From positions 1 to 64,000 of the forward strand of contig NZ_JACJQY010000007.1 of the NCBI RefSeq assembly GCF_014696925.1: DNA of 64,000 nt, read 5' to 3'. The position numbers and the translations under genes were made by a program. The DNA is from Phormidium tenue FACHB-1050. Its GTDB lineage: Bacteria; Cyanobacteriota; Cyanobacteriia; Pseudanabaenales; Pseudanabaenaceae. Positions 50,924-61,089 of this stretch are shown here, in pieces; positions within the stretch are counted from its first letter, which is position 1, and each line of letters begins with the position of its first letter. Below the pieces are notes generated by a model. That model made no database searches and had not been told where the DNA came from. It saw only the letters and a program-made list of their open reading frames with translations.

Positions 50924-51586
50924 TTAGCCAATCCAAATTTCGTTTGAATTATAGAAAACGCCTTTTTGCTCCAGTTTGAAATCACCTAAAAGTAAACCTA
51001 GCCAAATCTCGACGATGGGCAATTGCAAACTATCCTGTAAAGCCAGTAAACGCATAGGTAAAGCATTGATCTTTAGCGAATAAGCGATAGCCTCAATCCA
51101 AGCCGAAACATCTTCAGCATGAGCCGTACTAATCGCCCGTTCAAATTCCTCCTCAAAACTAAGCAAACTTTCCTGCTCCAAAGCTTGAATCAAAACCTCC
51201 TTATCAATTGCGCCAACTATCGAATTACCCTGTTTAGTCTGTTCAGGAATCTTCCTAGGTAAACTTTGCAAAGGTTCAATAAACTGGTCAAAATCGGCCA
51301 CCATAGACTGACGCACATAACGAACAAAAGCATCATCAGCCATGATCGGCTCACCATTTACCGCACGAGAATGTAACTCCTCAAATAAAAAATTAGAGCG
51401 ATTGCAAAACAAATCTGCAATCTGACATACCGCTTCTCCTGCTACTCGTAACTGCGATCGCGTATCGAGATCAACCAGAGTCAGATCCAAAAGCTCAAAC
51501 ACCATTGATAAATTAGCCTCTTCAGGAGTTTGTCTCGCGGTTGAAAGGACATCCCACAAATCCAACTCAAGCTGTTTAACTTGCAT
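50924..51586 (-). CDS. Hypothetical protein, 220 aa
   Basis: An acidic, helical protein (LELDLWDVLSTARQTPEEAN, FELLDLTLVDLD) with no recognised family or catalytic motif. It follows the 163-aa gene on the same strand with a 48-bp gap, so the two may form an operon. Its 3' end runs into the centromere-like region. Confidence 0.6.
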   Translation of the reverse strand: MQVKQLELDLWDVLSTARQTPEEANLSMVFELLDLTLVDLDTRSQLRVAGEAVCQIADLFCNRSNFLFEELHSRAVNGEPIMADDAFVRYVRQSMVADFDQFIEPLQSLPRKIPEQTKQGNSIVGAIDKEVLIQALEQESLLSFEEEFERAISTAHAEDVSAWIEAIAYSLKINALPMRLLALQDSLQLPIVEIWLGLLLGDFKLEQKGVFYNSNEIWIG

Positions 51587-51634
51587 AGTTTCTCCAGAAG
51601 TTTTGATGGGATTGCGAAACGCTCACAAACCCAA

Positions 51635-52126
51635 TTAGGTAGGATGACAAGGGCAAGGACGCAAAGGGCAAAGCCAAGGATCGAGACGTTCTTGGCTAGC
51701 GAATTTCTTAATCCCATAATTTGACTCTAGCAAAACCAATACTTTCTGCACATATGTATGCACCTGAGTCGCTACCATCCCCGCACAATGAATTGGTGGA
51801 ACCGCCGCAAACTTTTCTTGCCCTTTCCATACTTGCGCCGCGATTGCATGAATCGGCGTATCCGTTCCTGCCTGCCGATAAACCACTAGCACAGCCCAAT
51901 ATACTGACGCAAACTCATCAATATTCACAACTAAACTTTCATCAGAATCACCACGTTTATGAGCGCGAACCAGATTACGGCGATCTCGATGACGAGCATA
52001 GGAGCGGCGACTATAGCAAACAGCAGGATTCCAACAGCGATCGCCTAACTCACCATGAAGTTCTTGAGCCTGAGTCGCCGAAAGCATCGCACACTTTTTA
52101 CATTTCTCTGGAATACTTTTAGTCAT
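51635..52126 (-). CDS. Hypothetical cysteine-containing protein, 163 aa
   Basis: The N-terminus has KCKKC and CWNPAVC, a possible zinc-binding set, followed by a strongly basic stretch (RRSYARHRDRRNLVRAHKR). The middle, VYWAVLVVYRQAGTDTPIHA, reads like a folded alpha/beta core. A proline/cysteine tail ends the protein. The type is seen on cyanobacterial plasmids, but I know no function. A nucleic-acid-binding role is possible. Confidence 0.55.
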   Translation of the reverse strand: MTKSIPEKCKKCAMLSATQAQELHGELGDRCWNPAVCYSRRSYARHRDRRNLVRAHKRGDSDESLVVNIDEFASVYWAVLVVYRQAGTDTPIHAIAAQVWKGQEKFAAVPPIHCAGMVATQVHTYVQKVLVLLESNYGIKKFASQERLDPWLCPLRPCPCHPT

Positions 52127-52292
52127 ATTTAGGACAGAAATAACCTAATAGAAATCGCTAAGACTCCTTCAGATGTGAGGTTTAAGCTCTGGTAGCGTAT
52201 GCTAGAGAACAAATGTGTTATGAATACATATTGTTATATACAGCTAAAAGCTTACCAATCGTTAACCATAAAAGTCTTGCACTACCGAATCT

Positions 52293-55200
52293 ATGCTCCG
52301 ATCTATTTTTGAAACCTGTGTACCACGCGATGAGGTGCTTGGCGGTAACTTATCAGAGGATGTATTTGCTGCGAAATTAAAGCAAGTTGTGGATGGTAGT
52401 GCGCCTTTAGTTTATCAAGATCCAAATACATTTTTCGCGAATACTTTTCCGACAAATGGACTCAAGACTCTGATATCCGAAGTATTTGGGCGTTTAACAG
52501 GTGCAGATACAGGTTCGCCTGTAATTCGCTTAGAAACCAGTTTTGGAGGAGGTAAGACCCACGATGAAATCGCGATTTGGCATATTGCGAAAAATGGAAG
52601 ACAAATAAGTGGGTTAGATAGATTTGTAAATGACATTACAATTATTCCAGATCGCCCGATCCAAGTAGCGGCGATCGCTTGTCAAGATCTTGACCCAGTA
52701 AATGGTGTATTGCATGAAGAGTCAGGGATAAGAGTACATACACTTTGGGGTGAAATCGCTTATCAAATTGGCGGGGTAGAAGGCTATAGCTTGCTTAGAG
52801 GTTCGGATGAGCAGAAAGTTAGCCCAGGAACAGTTGTCATCGAAAAACTGACCAAAAAAGAACCGACGGTAATCATTCTTGATGAAATTGCTCAATATTT
52901 GCGCCGTGCTAAAGCAATTGCCGTAGGCAAAAGCGATCTATCTGAACAAGTCGTTGCATTTCTATTTACACTGATGGATTTAACGGCTGCCTGTAACAAT
53001 ATTGTATTTGTCTACACTTTAGCCTCGATATCCGATACCTTTGGCGCAGAAACCAACGATCTAAAGGAAGCATTGCAAACGTCGGCTCGACAAGAACGGG
53101 TACTTAGTCCCAGCACAGATATTGAAATCTACAACATTGTTAAGCAGAGAATTTTTAAGAGTATTGACGATAAAGCTGCTGATGTTGCGGCAAAGGATTA
53201 TTTAAGCGTTTATAAATCCAGTCGGCTAAATCTACCTGATGGGTGTAAAGATGCGAACCATGCTCAAGTATTGAAGTCTAGCTATCCATTTTCTCCAGAA
53301 CTATTTGACTTATTAACCAAAAAAATTGCATCTATTCCTAATTTTCAGCGTACAAGAGGGGCGTTGCGGTTACTTGCGATGGTGGTAAGGCATCTCTGGC
53401 AAGATATGACGGTATGGATACCAATGATTCATCCACACCATATTCCCATTGGTTTAGATGAAGGTGTGACCAGCGAATTTACGTCACGATTAGAGCGTCC
53501 ATTGATGCGAAGCCCAATCCAGGCAGATATTTTTAATACTGATGGGAAACTTGCTCATGCCCAAATACACGATCAAGAGTGGGAGGCAGCAGGCAAGTCG
53601 CCCTTTGCGACATGGGTAGCGAGAACAATCTTCTTGCATTCCATTAATCAAGGTACATCCGCAGGTATCCGTCGCGCAGAGCTAAATTTAGCTTTGCTGA
53701 TGCCCACTGTTGAAATTAGTTATATTGAACCTGTGTTAGATCGATTAACGAGCGTGGCATGGTATCTGGATATCGATCCGATTACGACGATCGCACGTTT
53801 TAAAGAAGAACCATCGATCAATAAAATTATTGCGGAAGAGAAAGAACAGATTGGCAATCTCACAGCGAAAGACCATCTGCGATCGCGTCGCGATAGTATC
53901 TTTGCCAACAAAGTATTTACCTTAGTAGCTAGTCCTGAAAGTTCGGGAGATGTTGATGATAAACCTGATGATATTGCGCTTTGTGTAATTGATTTTGACC
54001 AAGGAACCGTGAATGCTTCAACCGATGTTGCACCGAATCTAGTTGAGCAAATTTTTAATAATACTGGTGAGTCTGGTAAGTTCCGCACATTTCGGAATCG
54101 ATTGCTTTTTTTGGTGGCAAATAAGCAGGAACTAGATCGGGCGATCGACATTACTAAGGAGCATCTTGCCATTCAAAACATTTTGAAGTCACCAAATCGC
54201 CAAGAGGACTTATCAGAAAATCAGCGTAAGCAATTGCGTGAAAGAGGTGGTATCAAAGACCTAGATGTAAGAGTTGCCTTAACAAATACCTATCGCCATC
54301 TTTTTTATCCAACTAACGATCCAGTCAAAGCACCGAAAGGATTGCTCCATTTCACTTTACCTGCGGAGTCATCAAGTGATGTCAAAGGCAATAAAAACCA
54401 ACAGGATGTGATTCTCAAGTCTTTAAAGGATTGTCAAAAAATTCGTTTAGAAGATGCGGGAGCATTTGCACCTGCTTACATTCTGCAAAAGGTTTGGTTA
54501 GCAGGAATAGAGCATTGGACAACAAGAGCATTAAAAGAAGAATTTGCCAAAAATCTAGGATTACAGATGTTGCTTGATGCGGATATTCCCAAACTAAGAG
54601 AAACCGTCCGTAAAGGTATACAGGAAGGTCAATGGGATTTAAAAGTTGGTGCTAAGGTCTATATTCGTGGTGATGATGGTAAGTTGCCAAGTCTACCAGA
54701 CACAATTGAATTTTCCGATCGCATGGAATTATATCGGCGTGGTATTCTCAAGCCACCTGAGCCGCGTGTGATCGAGTTGTCTGCTCAGGTGATGCCCAGT
54801 AGTGAATTAGCAAAAACTGTGAATTTACGGTGGCGATCGCAGGGAGCTTTATCGGTCAAGCTTTATCAGGATGGAGTACCAATCGCTGGTGAATTTTTGC
54901 CATCGGATAGTCGTCAGGTACAAATTAGTCAAACCACGATTTTTAAAATTGTGGCTGACTATGGCAATGGGGAAACCGCAGAGCAGGAAACTAGAGCCGC
55001 AATTGTTTCCTATGAAACTCCCACTAACATGGGTTCGGCGACAAATGGACATGATGCACCTTCAATTTTTGAAGTAAAGCCTGAAACGATTGATCTGTCT
55101 GGAACTGTTAATGCTGCGTTTACAGGATTTAGTGATCGCTGTTCTGATTACAAAGTTAAAAACATTCAGAGTATCGAGATTACGGTCGATCAAGTGATGG

Positions 55201-55517
55201 ACTATCGCAAGATTACGACATCTTTCCCGTTACTCGGTAAACTTACCTTTGAGATTGATCAAAAAGCAACAATTCAGATGGACAAGCAATTTGTGCGTTT
55301 AGATTATCAAGGTGGATTGCGTGGTTTTCAAGGTTTCTTGAATCCTGTTAATTCTCTTTTAAATACTGAGGGAGTTAGAGCTAATGTGAGTCTCAAGCTA
55401 ACATTTACCTTTGAACCTGCGATCGCCACTAATGGTAATGAGTTAGTAATCTTACAACAAGCTTTACTGCGTAATCCTGTCGAGCGTCTATCTTTAACAG
55501 CGAGGGTAAGTTACTAA
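52293..55517 (+). CDS. DUF499-family ATPase of defence island
   Basis: A 1074-residue P-loop ATPase. It opens with SIFETCVPRDEVLGG, the usual start of DUF499 proteins. Walker A is GGGKTH (85-90) in LETSFGGGKTH, and Walker B VIILDEIAQYL (D197-E198). DUF499 ATPases are encoded with DUF1156 methyltransferases and SNF2 helicases in predicted anti-phage systems (Hma-like: helicase, methyltransferase, ATPase). The large C-terminal half lacks known catalytic motifs and may contact DNA or the other subunits. The next gene overlaps it by one base (TAATG). Confidence 0.85.
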   Translation: MLRSIFETCVPRDEVLGGNLSEDVFAAKLKQVVDGSAPLVYQDPNTFFANTFPTNGLKTLISEVFGRLTGADTGSPVIRLETSFGGGKTHDEIAIWHIAKNGRQISGLDRFVNDITIIPDRPIQVAAIACQDLDPVNGVLHEESGIRVHTLWGEIAYQIGGVEGYSLLRGSDEQKVSPGTVVIEKLTKKEPTVIILDEIAQYLRRAKAIAVGKSDLSEQVVAFLFTLMDLTAACNNIVFVYTLASISDTFGAETNDLKEALQTSARQERVLSPSTDIEIYNIVKQRIFKSIDDKAADVAAKDYLSVYKSSRLNLPDGCKDANHAQVLKSSYPFSPELFDLLTKKIASIPNFQRTRGALRLLAMVVRHLWQDMTVWIPMIHPHHIPIGLDEGVTSEFTSRLERPLMRSPIQADIFNTDGKLAHAQIHDQEWEAAGKSPFATWVARTIFLHSINQGTSAGIRRAELNLALLMPTVEISYIEPVLDRLTSVAWYLDIDPITTIARFKEEPSINKIIAEEKEQIGNLTAKDHLRSRRDSIFANKVFTLVASPESSGDVDDKPDDIALCVIDFDQGTVNASTDVAPNLVEQIFNNTGESGKFRTFRNRLLFLVANKQELDRAIDITKEHLAIQNILKSPNRQEDLSENQRKQLRERGGIKDLDVRVALTNTYRHLFYPTNDPVKAPKGLLHFTLPAESSSDVKGNKNQQDVILKSLKDCQKIRLEDAGAFAPAYILQKVWLAGIEHWTTRALKEEFAKNLGLQMLLDADIPKLRETVRKGIQEGQWDLKVGAKVYIRGDDGKLPSLPDTIEFSDRMELYRRGILKPPEPRVIELSAQVMPSSELAKTVNLRWRSQGALSVKLYQDGVPIAGEFLPSDSRQVQISQTTIFKIVADYGNGETAEQETRAAIVSYETPTNMGSATNGHDAPSIFEVKPETIDLSGTVNAAFTGFSDRCSDYKVKNIQSIEITVDQVMDYRKITTSFPLLGKLTFEIDQKATIQMDKQFVRLDYQGGLRGFQGFLNPVNSLLNTEGVRANVSLKLTFTFEPAIATNGNELVILQQALLRNPVERLSLTARVSY

Positions 55518-55945
55518 TGCAAGAGTTTCAACTAAGGGTTGTACCCACAGATAACAATAATTTTGCTTTGGAGCTATATCAATGTGCTTATAAGCAAGCG
55601 GGTGAGAAAAAGCGTCCTGCGGCAAAGCGGATCGGTAAGCTCAAGGGTAATGCGTTAGTACTGACCAGACAGGCGATCTATGCGGCACTGAAAGCAAATA
55701 AGTACGATCCCAAAACTTTGAAATGCGATCGCCAAGCGCCCTATATCCTTGATGAACAATCAGGGGTAAGTTTGGCTTTGCTATTTCAGACGGTACAACC
55801 ACTCTCGAAGGAGGAGAGGATTGCCAATATTGCTAATGGTGTGACGGCGATGAGTAATGAGGAGGCGCATTATTGGTTTGCAAAGGTGTCCAATGGGTCT
55901 AAAAGAAATGCTCTTAAAGCGATTCGGGTATTACTAGGTGATTAA
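55517..55945 (+). CDS. Small DUF499-associated protein (DUF7680-like)
   Basis: A 142-residue protein translationally coupled to the DUF499 gene. The N-terminal half is beta-rich (MQEFQLRVVPTD, NFALELYQC), the C-terminal half helical. From memory similar small proteins follow DUF499 genes (DUF7680/DUF3780-like position), but the family name is tentative. Probably a structural subunit of the complex. Confidence 0.65.
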   Translation: MQEFQLRVVPTDNNNFALELYQCAYKQAGEKKRPAAKRIGKLKGNALVLTRQAIYAALKANKYDPKTLKCDRQAPYILDEQSGVSLALLFQTVQPLSKEERIANIANGVTAMSNEEAHYWFAKVSNGSKRNALKAIRVLLGD

Positions 55946-55959
55946 ATAATACATTTACC

Positions 55960-57990
55960 TTAACGTGTTAATGGTAAGTGAAGTTTTTCAAACAGAACAT
56001 TATTACGTTTCTTCGCATCAGAAACAAGTTTGTCAAAAGAGATGATTTCTATATAAGTGTTTAGATTTGGATTGAAGTTAAAGTATCCCATTTGGTCAGG
56101 AGCTACAGTAAAACCAGCATATTTTGCAAGATCTCTAATCTTTGGTGTCAAATCACAAATAATATAAGCATAGAAAGGAATATTCTTTGAGATCGGAATT
56201 AATCTTCCTTCTTTATCTGTAGTATTACCTTCTTGAATCTTATTGATGTATCCAAGAACTTGATTGATTGGGTTTTCATCCTCACTATATCCCTTACGCA
56301 TAGGGCGCTTAAATTCGATGATCACGACAGATGAATAGGGAGTTTCACCCTCTACAAAAGCAAAAGGATGATTAAATACTACAAGATCTGGGCGATCGTT
56401 ACTCTCTATTGACATCCCCTCTAAATTACTAAGTGGAACATCTGATGCAAGGTATTTATGATACGCAAGTTTCTCATCTATAATCCATAAGTTTTGTCGA
56501 TCAAAATCAACATTATCTGAAGTTGTTTTAATTGGAAAGATCAGCTCATGAATATGTTTCTCCAGCTTATAATTACCTTCCTCATCACGGTTTAAGTGAC
56601 TATCTAGAAGATCTAAAAGAGTTTTTCTATGAACAATATATTGAGCGAGGTTTGCTTTGCCAAAGTCATTGAATTGTTCGATAAACTTGTTATATTGTTG
56701 AGAATAGTCAGGATAATTATTAAAATCATCAACAGTTGCAGTAAGAAAAGTTTGACTAAGCTCTTTGATTTCAAGTGTAACTTTTGCATTGAGCTTATAT
56801 AAGGCAAGGTCAAGTTTATCCTCAGATAAACCTGCTTCGATATTATCTAGAAGTGCAGGGTGATGTCTCAATAGTGACCGATACTGAGGAGCCTTAGTTG
56901 TAACAAATCTCTGTACCTCTAAAAATTTATTGTCTTTAATACCTTCTAGCCAAGGAGCCAAGTAGTTTTTTACTTGAGAAATTGTTTCCTTTTTGAGTTC
57001 ATCTAAGGTAATCTCATCTGGAAAGTCAATCTCGGAAGAACTGGTCATATTAAAGTTAGTTCGCTCAGGGTTTACTCGCTCGTCAAGATAGGCTCCTGTG
57101 ACATAAGCCAAATATGTGAAAGGATTCTCTTGATCGTCTTTTAATCGTTTGTTTAAGTCAGAAATGTAGCTGCTAAGCTTCTCATTTATTACTTCTCTAT
57201 CTTGACCACAAAAATATATCCTGTGTTCAGATTCTTCGCTACCATATAGTTTTAAGCTTTTAATCTTGAATTCTTTTGCTTTTAGAGTAAATATTTCTTC
57301 TCTAGAGTTTGCCTCAACTGTTTTGGAGAAAAGACTATTTAATTCAAATGTCTCATCGCCATCATGGACGTAAATTTTGGGACATGATTGTGACAAAAAG
57401 AAGACTAAGCAATGCTCAATAATTCTTTTAGATATAGTCTCAGCCTTTTGAGGACAATGCTTACGATAGCTATCTTTGAAACCCAGCAAATTAACTTCGG
57501 TTCTCAGACTATCAGTTTTTGCTGCGACCTCTTCTACCAAATCTGTAACTGCTTCATGTTGGAGCGAAAATCTAAATTCTCGCCTATATGGCTTATTGTC
57601 AGACTTGTATATGCTTTTAATAAAAACTGAGTTAAATACTTTTAGCCATAGGAATCGTCCAATACCTTTCGCGCCTTTTTCAATTTTCCGAGCAGAATCT
57701 GAAGTGAGAAATGATTCAAAATTATCATTATTGAATCCTATTCCGTTATCAGCAATCTTGAAACCTGTGATTGGATAGATGTTTCGTGAATTGTCTACTA
57801 GGTTTCCTTGGGATTCGTTGCGTTCAATAGTAATCCGAATCCAGCCATCCAAGATACCTGCTTCCTCAATTGAATGGATGGAATTTACAATAGCCTCATA
57901 AAGTGGCATCAATGCTTTGCTAGTTGGTAGGGTCATATTTTTAACCCTACCAACTAAGTTTACTTTCATCTTTGCTTGAGCCATATTCAT
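55960..57990 (-). CDS. GHKL ATPase fused to PD-(D/E)XK nuclease-like domain
   Basis: A 676-residue protein on the strand opposite the rest of the island. The N-terminal Hsp90/MutL-type ATPase has EAIVNS (E32, N36), IADNGIG (80-86) and KGAKGIGR (105-112). A ~300-residue middle region is helical. Near the C-terminus RPDLVVF (D535) and VVIIEFKRP (E559, K561) give the spacing of a PD-(D/E)XK nuclease core. This is a two-domain effector type, an ATP-gated nuclease, as found in some anti-phage genes. It interrupts the DUF499-methyltransferase operon in antisense. Confidence 0.78.
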   Translation of the reverse strand: MNMAQAKMKVNLVGRVKNMTLPTSKALMPLYEAIVNSIHSIEEAGILDGWIRITIERNESQGNLVDNSRNIYPITGFKIADNGIGFNNDNFESFLTSDSARKIEKGAKGIGRFLWLKVFNSVFIKSIYKSDNKPYRREFRFSLQHEAVTDLVEEVAAKTDSLRTEVNLLGFKDSYRKHCPQKAETISKRIIEHCLVFFLSQSCPKIYVHDGDETFELNSLFSKTVEANSREEIFTLKAKEFKIKSLKLYGSEESEHRIYFCGQDREVINEKLSSYISDLNKRLKDDQENPFTYLAYVTGAYLDERVNPERTNFNMTSSSEIDFPDEITLDELKKETISQVKNYLAPWLEGIKDNKFLEVQRFVTTKAPQYRSLLRHHPALLDNIEAGLSEDKLDLALYKLNAKVTLEIKELSQTFLTATVDDFNNYPDYSQQYNKFIEQFNDFGKANLAQYIVHRKTLLDLLDSHLNRDEEGNYKLEKHIHELIFPIKTTSDNVDFDRQNLWIIDEKLAYHKYLASDVPLSNLEGMSIESNDRPDLVVFNHPFAFVEGETPYSSVVIIEFKRPMRKGYSEDENPINQVLGYINKIQEGNTTDKEGRLIPISKNIPFYAYIICDLTPKIRDLAKYAGFTVAPDQMGYFNFNPNLNTYIEIISFDKLVSDAKKRNNVLFEKLHLPLTR

Positions 57991-58203
57991 ACACTTACTT
58001 CACAATTGTGCCTTTCTTCTTCGACAATTGCGCCCAAAAGCTTTTCGACCGCTACTTCATCATCAGTAGCGATCGCCCTAAACATTCTTTTGAGCAGATC
58101 AGCTTTCACAGAGCAAAACGTTTGGTAACACAGGTATATACGCTCAGTTTAGCTGATAATGTCAATAGATCTGTCAAAAGTATGATTATCGTAACTAATA
58201 TCC

Positions 58204-61086
58204 ATGCCTGATACTGAGCCAAAACGCAAACCCGTTTTTATTGAAAAGATTATGCCTGTGAAGCTTCTGAACGAGCAGGTTTACTATGAAAACGGGGGCA
58301 ATCCGTTTAAGGGTTTGCATCGGTGGTATTCGCGGAAGCCGTTGTCTTTTAGTCGGGCGAGTGTGTTGGGTTCGCTGTTGCCTGCGGATATCAGCATGGA
58401 GGAGTTTGAGTATTTGTTGGGGTTGGATCAGGCGAGAACAGATCGGCGCGAGACTGAGAAAGAAAAAAACGATCGCCACCAACGTACAAGGCTATATAAA
58501 ACGCCGCCAACTCCTGAGCGGGTGAAGCGCGTGCAGGAGCTTTGTGAGCAGATGTGGGGAGATAAGACTCCTGCGGTGTTAGATGCGTTTGCGGGTGGTG
58601 GGTCGATACCTTTTGAGGCGGCGCGATATGGGTTGCGGGTGTTTGCGTCTGACTTGAATCCTGTGGCGGTGGTGACGATGAAGGCAGCGATCGCTTTTCC
58701 GTTACAGTTTGGGGCGGCGTTGCAGGAGGATATTGATAAGTGGGTGAAGTGGGTTGGTGATGAGGCGGAGGAGCGGCTAAAGGATTTTTTTCCGTCTCAG
58801 GATGGGGAGAAGGTGCAAAATTATCTCTGGGCGCATACTGTGGTTTGTCCGAGTTGTCAGTCGGTTGTGCCGCTTAGTCCGAATTGGTGGCTGAGTAAAA
58901 CGAGTAATTATGCTGGTAAAGGTCAAGAGAGAAAGGTTACAACTGATTGGTATGCGGTTAAACCGATTCCGAATCTTGCAGAAAAACGGGTTGATTTTGA
59001 ATTGATTAAGGGTAAAAAGAGTAAAAGTAATTTTATTCAAACTCCTGATGGTGATTACGATCCTGATGATTTTTCTACAATCGCTAGAGGCGTTGGAAAA
59101 TGTCCAAATTGTGATTCTGTTATTGAGAATCAATTTGTTATGCAAGCTGCTAAAGATAAACAGATGGGGTATCAGCTTTATGCAGTAGCTTTTAAAAGGG
59201 GTAAGGGTGGATTAGAATTTCGGATTCCTATTCAGCAAGATTTAGAGGCTTTTAGTTTAGTTTCTGAGAAGTCACAAGAGAAAACTGATTGTTTTGATAG
59301 TTTAATTCCTAATGAAATAGTTCCAGAGGGACAAGATTTAGATGAGCAAATTAGAACTTTTTGTCCGACTTGGAAGGATATGTTTAATCCTCGCCAGCTT
59401 TTAACTTTGGCGACTTATGTTGAGATTATTAATGAGGCTAAGGAAAAGATTAGAGAGGAATTAGGCGAGGAAAAATTACAGGCTATCCTTACTTATTTAA
59501 CTCTAATTTTGGATAGATGTGTTGACAAAAACTCTCGGCTAAGTAGGGTTAATCCTGCACTAGGAACAACTGAAGAAGCATCTAGTCAGCATTCCTTAAA
59601 TTTGATGTGGAATTATGCGGAACCATCTGGAAAAGAATATTTATGGCAATCATGTCAGTATGGCTCTAAAAACTATTCTAAACTTTGTGAAATACTTGGC
59701 ACTAAAATAAACTCATCCAGCTTTCAAGAAATAGAAAGTCATACCGAAAAAACCTTTCAAATTGATTCAGCCTCAGCAGATAGTCTATTTCATTTAGACG
59801 ATCAGAGCATTGATGTGATCGTCACTGATCCGCCCTATTACTCCACAATTCAATATGCAGAATTATCTGACTTTTTCTATGTTTGGCAAAAGAGAATCTT
59901 AGGCGATATATTCCCAGACCTCTATTACACCGAACTCACTGACAAAGATCGCGAAGCAGTCGCCAATCCCTCTCGCTTCCGAGATATGGGAGTCAGCCCT
60001 AAAGAACTCGCCGATCGCGACTATGAAGCCAAAATGCAAAGTGCCTTCGGTGAATATTACCGAGTTCTCAAAGACAACGGCGTAATGACCGTGCAGTTTA
60101 ACCACAAAGACTCTGGCGCATGGGATGTTCTCGCCCAATCCCTAATCGTCGCAGGATTTGAAATCACCGCAAGCTGGGCAGTCAGCACCGAAAACCCGCA
60201 AAACCTGCACCAAGCTCAGAAAAATAGCGTCTCTAGTACCGTCCTGCTCATTTGCCGCAAACGCGACCCCAACGCAGGACAAGCATGGTGGGATGATCTC
60301 CGCCCCGAAGTCGCCAACCTAGTCGAACAACGCGCCCCCGAATTTGAAGCTAATGAGATTCAAGGCATAGACCTTTATCTCAGCGCCTTTGGTCCTGCCC
60401 TTAATGTCTTCTCCCGCAACTATCCCATCCTCGACAGCACAGGTGAAGAAGTTCGACCTGAAGTAGCCTTTGCCGAAGCCCGTAAAGCTGTAGCCAATTA
60501 CCGCTTCCGCAAACTTGCCCAAACTGACACCGCAGGATTTGACCCACTGACGCAATGGTATTTCCTCGCTTGGGATGCCTTCCAAGCCCGTGAGTTTCCC
60601 TTTGATGATGCCCGACAGCTTGCCCTCGCCGTTGGCGGCTTCAATGTTGCCGACCTCGGTAAAACCTACAAACTCCTCGACATCAAAAGCGGTACTTGCA
60701 AGCTCCTCAGCCCCGATCAACGCTACAAAAAACACGCTTTCTCCCTCGTTGACAATGAGTTTTCGGCACGTTATCTCATTGATGGACTGCACGCGATTAT
60801 CGCTATCTACCTCGAAGAACAAACCATCGAACCCGTCCGCCGCTTCATGAAAGCTACAGGCTTAGTCAGCAATGAGATGTTTATGCGAGCATGGGAAGTA
60901 GCCCTGCGCGTCATCCCCCACATCAGCGATCCGCGCAAACGCATTCCTGAAGAAAAAGCCCTTGCTGACCTGTGGCTTGCTATGGATGAGATTAAAGCTA
61001 AGGTTAGTTATGTGCAGCCAGAGATTGACTATGCAAGTGGTCAGATGGGTTTAGATTTTGATACAACAGAATTACAGGAGGACTAG
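58204..61086 (+). CDS. DUF1156 adenine-specific DNA methyltransferase
   Basis: A 960-residue methyltransferase. The N-terminal DUF1156 segment (FIEKIMPVKLLNEQ, then GLHRWYSRKPLS) is followed by motif I LDAFAGGGSIPFEA (about 123-136) and, after two zinc-ribbon-like pairs (CPSCQS, CPNCDS), motif IV TDPPYYSTIQY (about 541-551). The DPPY form indicates N6-adenine or N4-cytosine methylation. It likely marks host DNA as self for the helicase/nuclease module. A fall in GC in the middle and a rise at the end suggest a mosaic history. Confidence 0.88.
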   Translation: MPDTEPKRKPVFIEKIMPVKLLNEQVYYENGGNPFKGLHRWYSRKPLSFSRASVLGSLLPADISMEEFEYLLGLDQARTDRRETEKEKNDRHQRTRLYKTPPTPERVKRVQELCEQMWGDKTPAVLDAFAGGGSIPFEAARYGLRVFASDLNPVAVVTMKAAIAFPLQFGAALQEDIDKWVKWVGDEAEERLKDFFPSQDGEKVQNYLWAHTVVCPSCQSVVPLSPNWWLSKTSNYAGKGQERKVTTDWYAVKPIPNLAEKRVDFELIKGKKSKSNFIQTPDGDYDPDDFSTIARGVGKCPNCDSVIENQFVMQAAKDKQMGYQLYAVAFKRGKGGLEFRIPIQQDLEAFSLVSEKSQEKTDCFDSLIPNEIVPEGQDLDEQIRTFCPTWKDMFNPRQLLTLATYVEIINEAKEKIREELGEEKLQAILTYLTLILDRCVDKNSRLSRVNPALGTTEEASSQHSLNLMWNYAEPSGKEYLWQSCQYGSKNYSKLCEILGTKINSSSFQEIESHTEKTFQIDSASADSLFHLDDQSIDVIVTDPPYYSTIQYAELSDFFYVWQKRILGDIFPDLYYTELTDKDREAVANPSRFRDMGVSPKELADRDYEAKMQSAFGEYYRVLKDNGVMTVQFNHKDSGAWDVLAQSLIVAGFEITASWAVSTENPQNLHQAQKNSVSSTVLLICRKRDPNAGQAWWDDLRPEVANLVEQRAPEFEANEIQGIDLYLSAFGPALNVFSRNYPILDSTGEEVRPEVAFAEARKAVANYRFRKLAQTDTAGFDPLTQWYFLAWDAFQAREFPFDDARQLALAVGGFNVADLGKTYKLLDIKSGTCKLLSPDQRYKKHAFSLVDNEFSARYLIDGLHAIIAIYLEEQTIEPVRRFMKATGLVSNEMFMRAWEVALRVIPHISDPRKRIPEEKALADLWLAMDEIKAKVSYVQPEIDYASGQMGLDFDTTELQED

Positions 61087-61089
61087 ATT

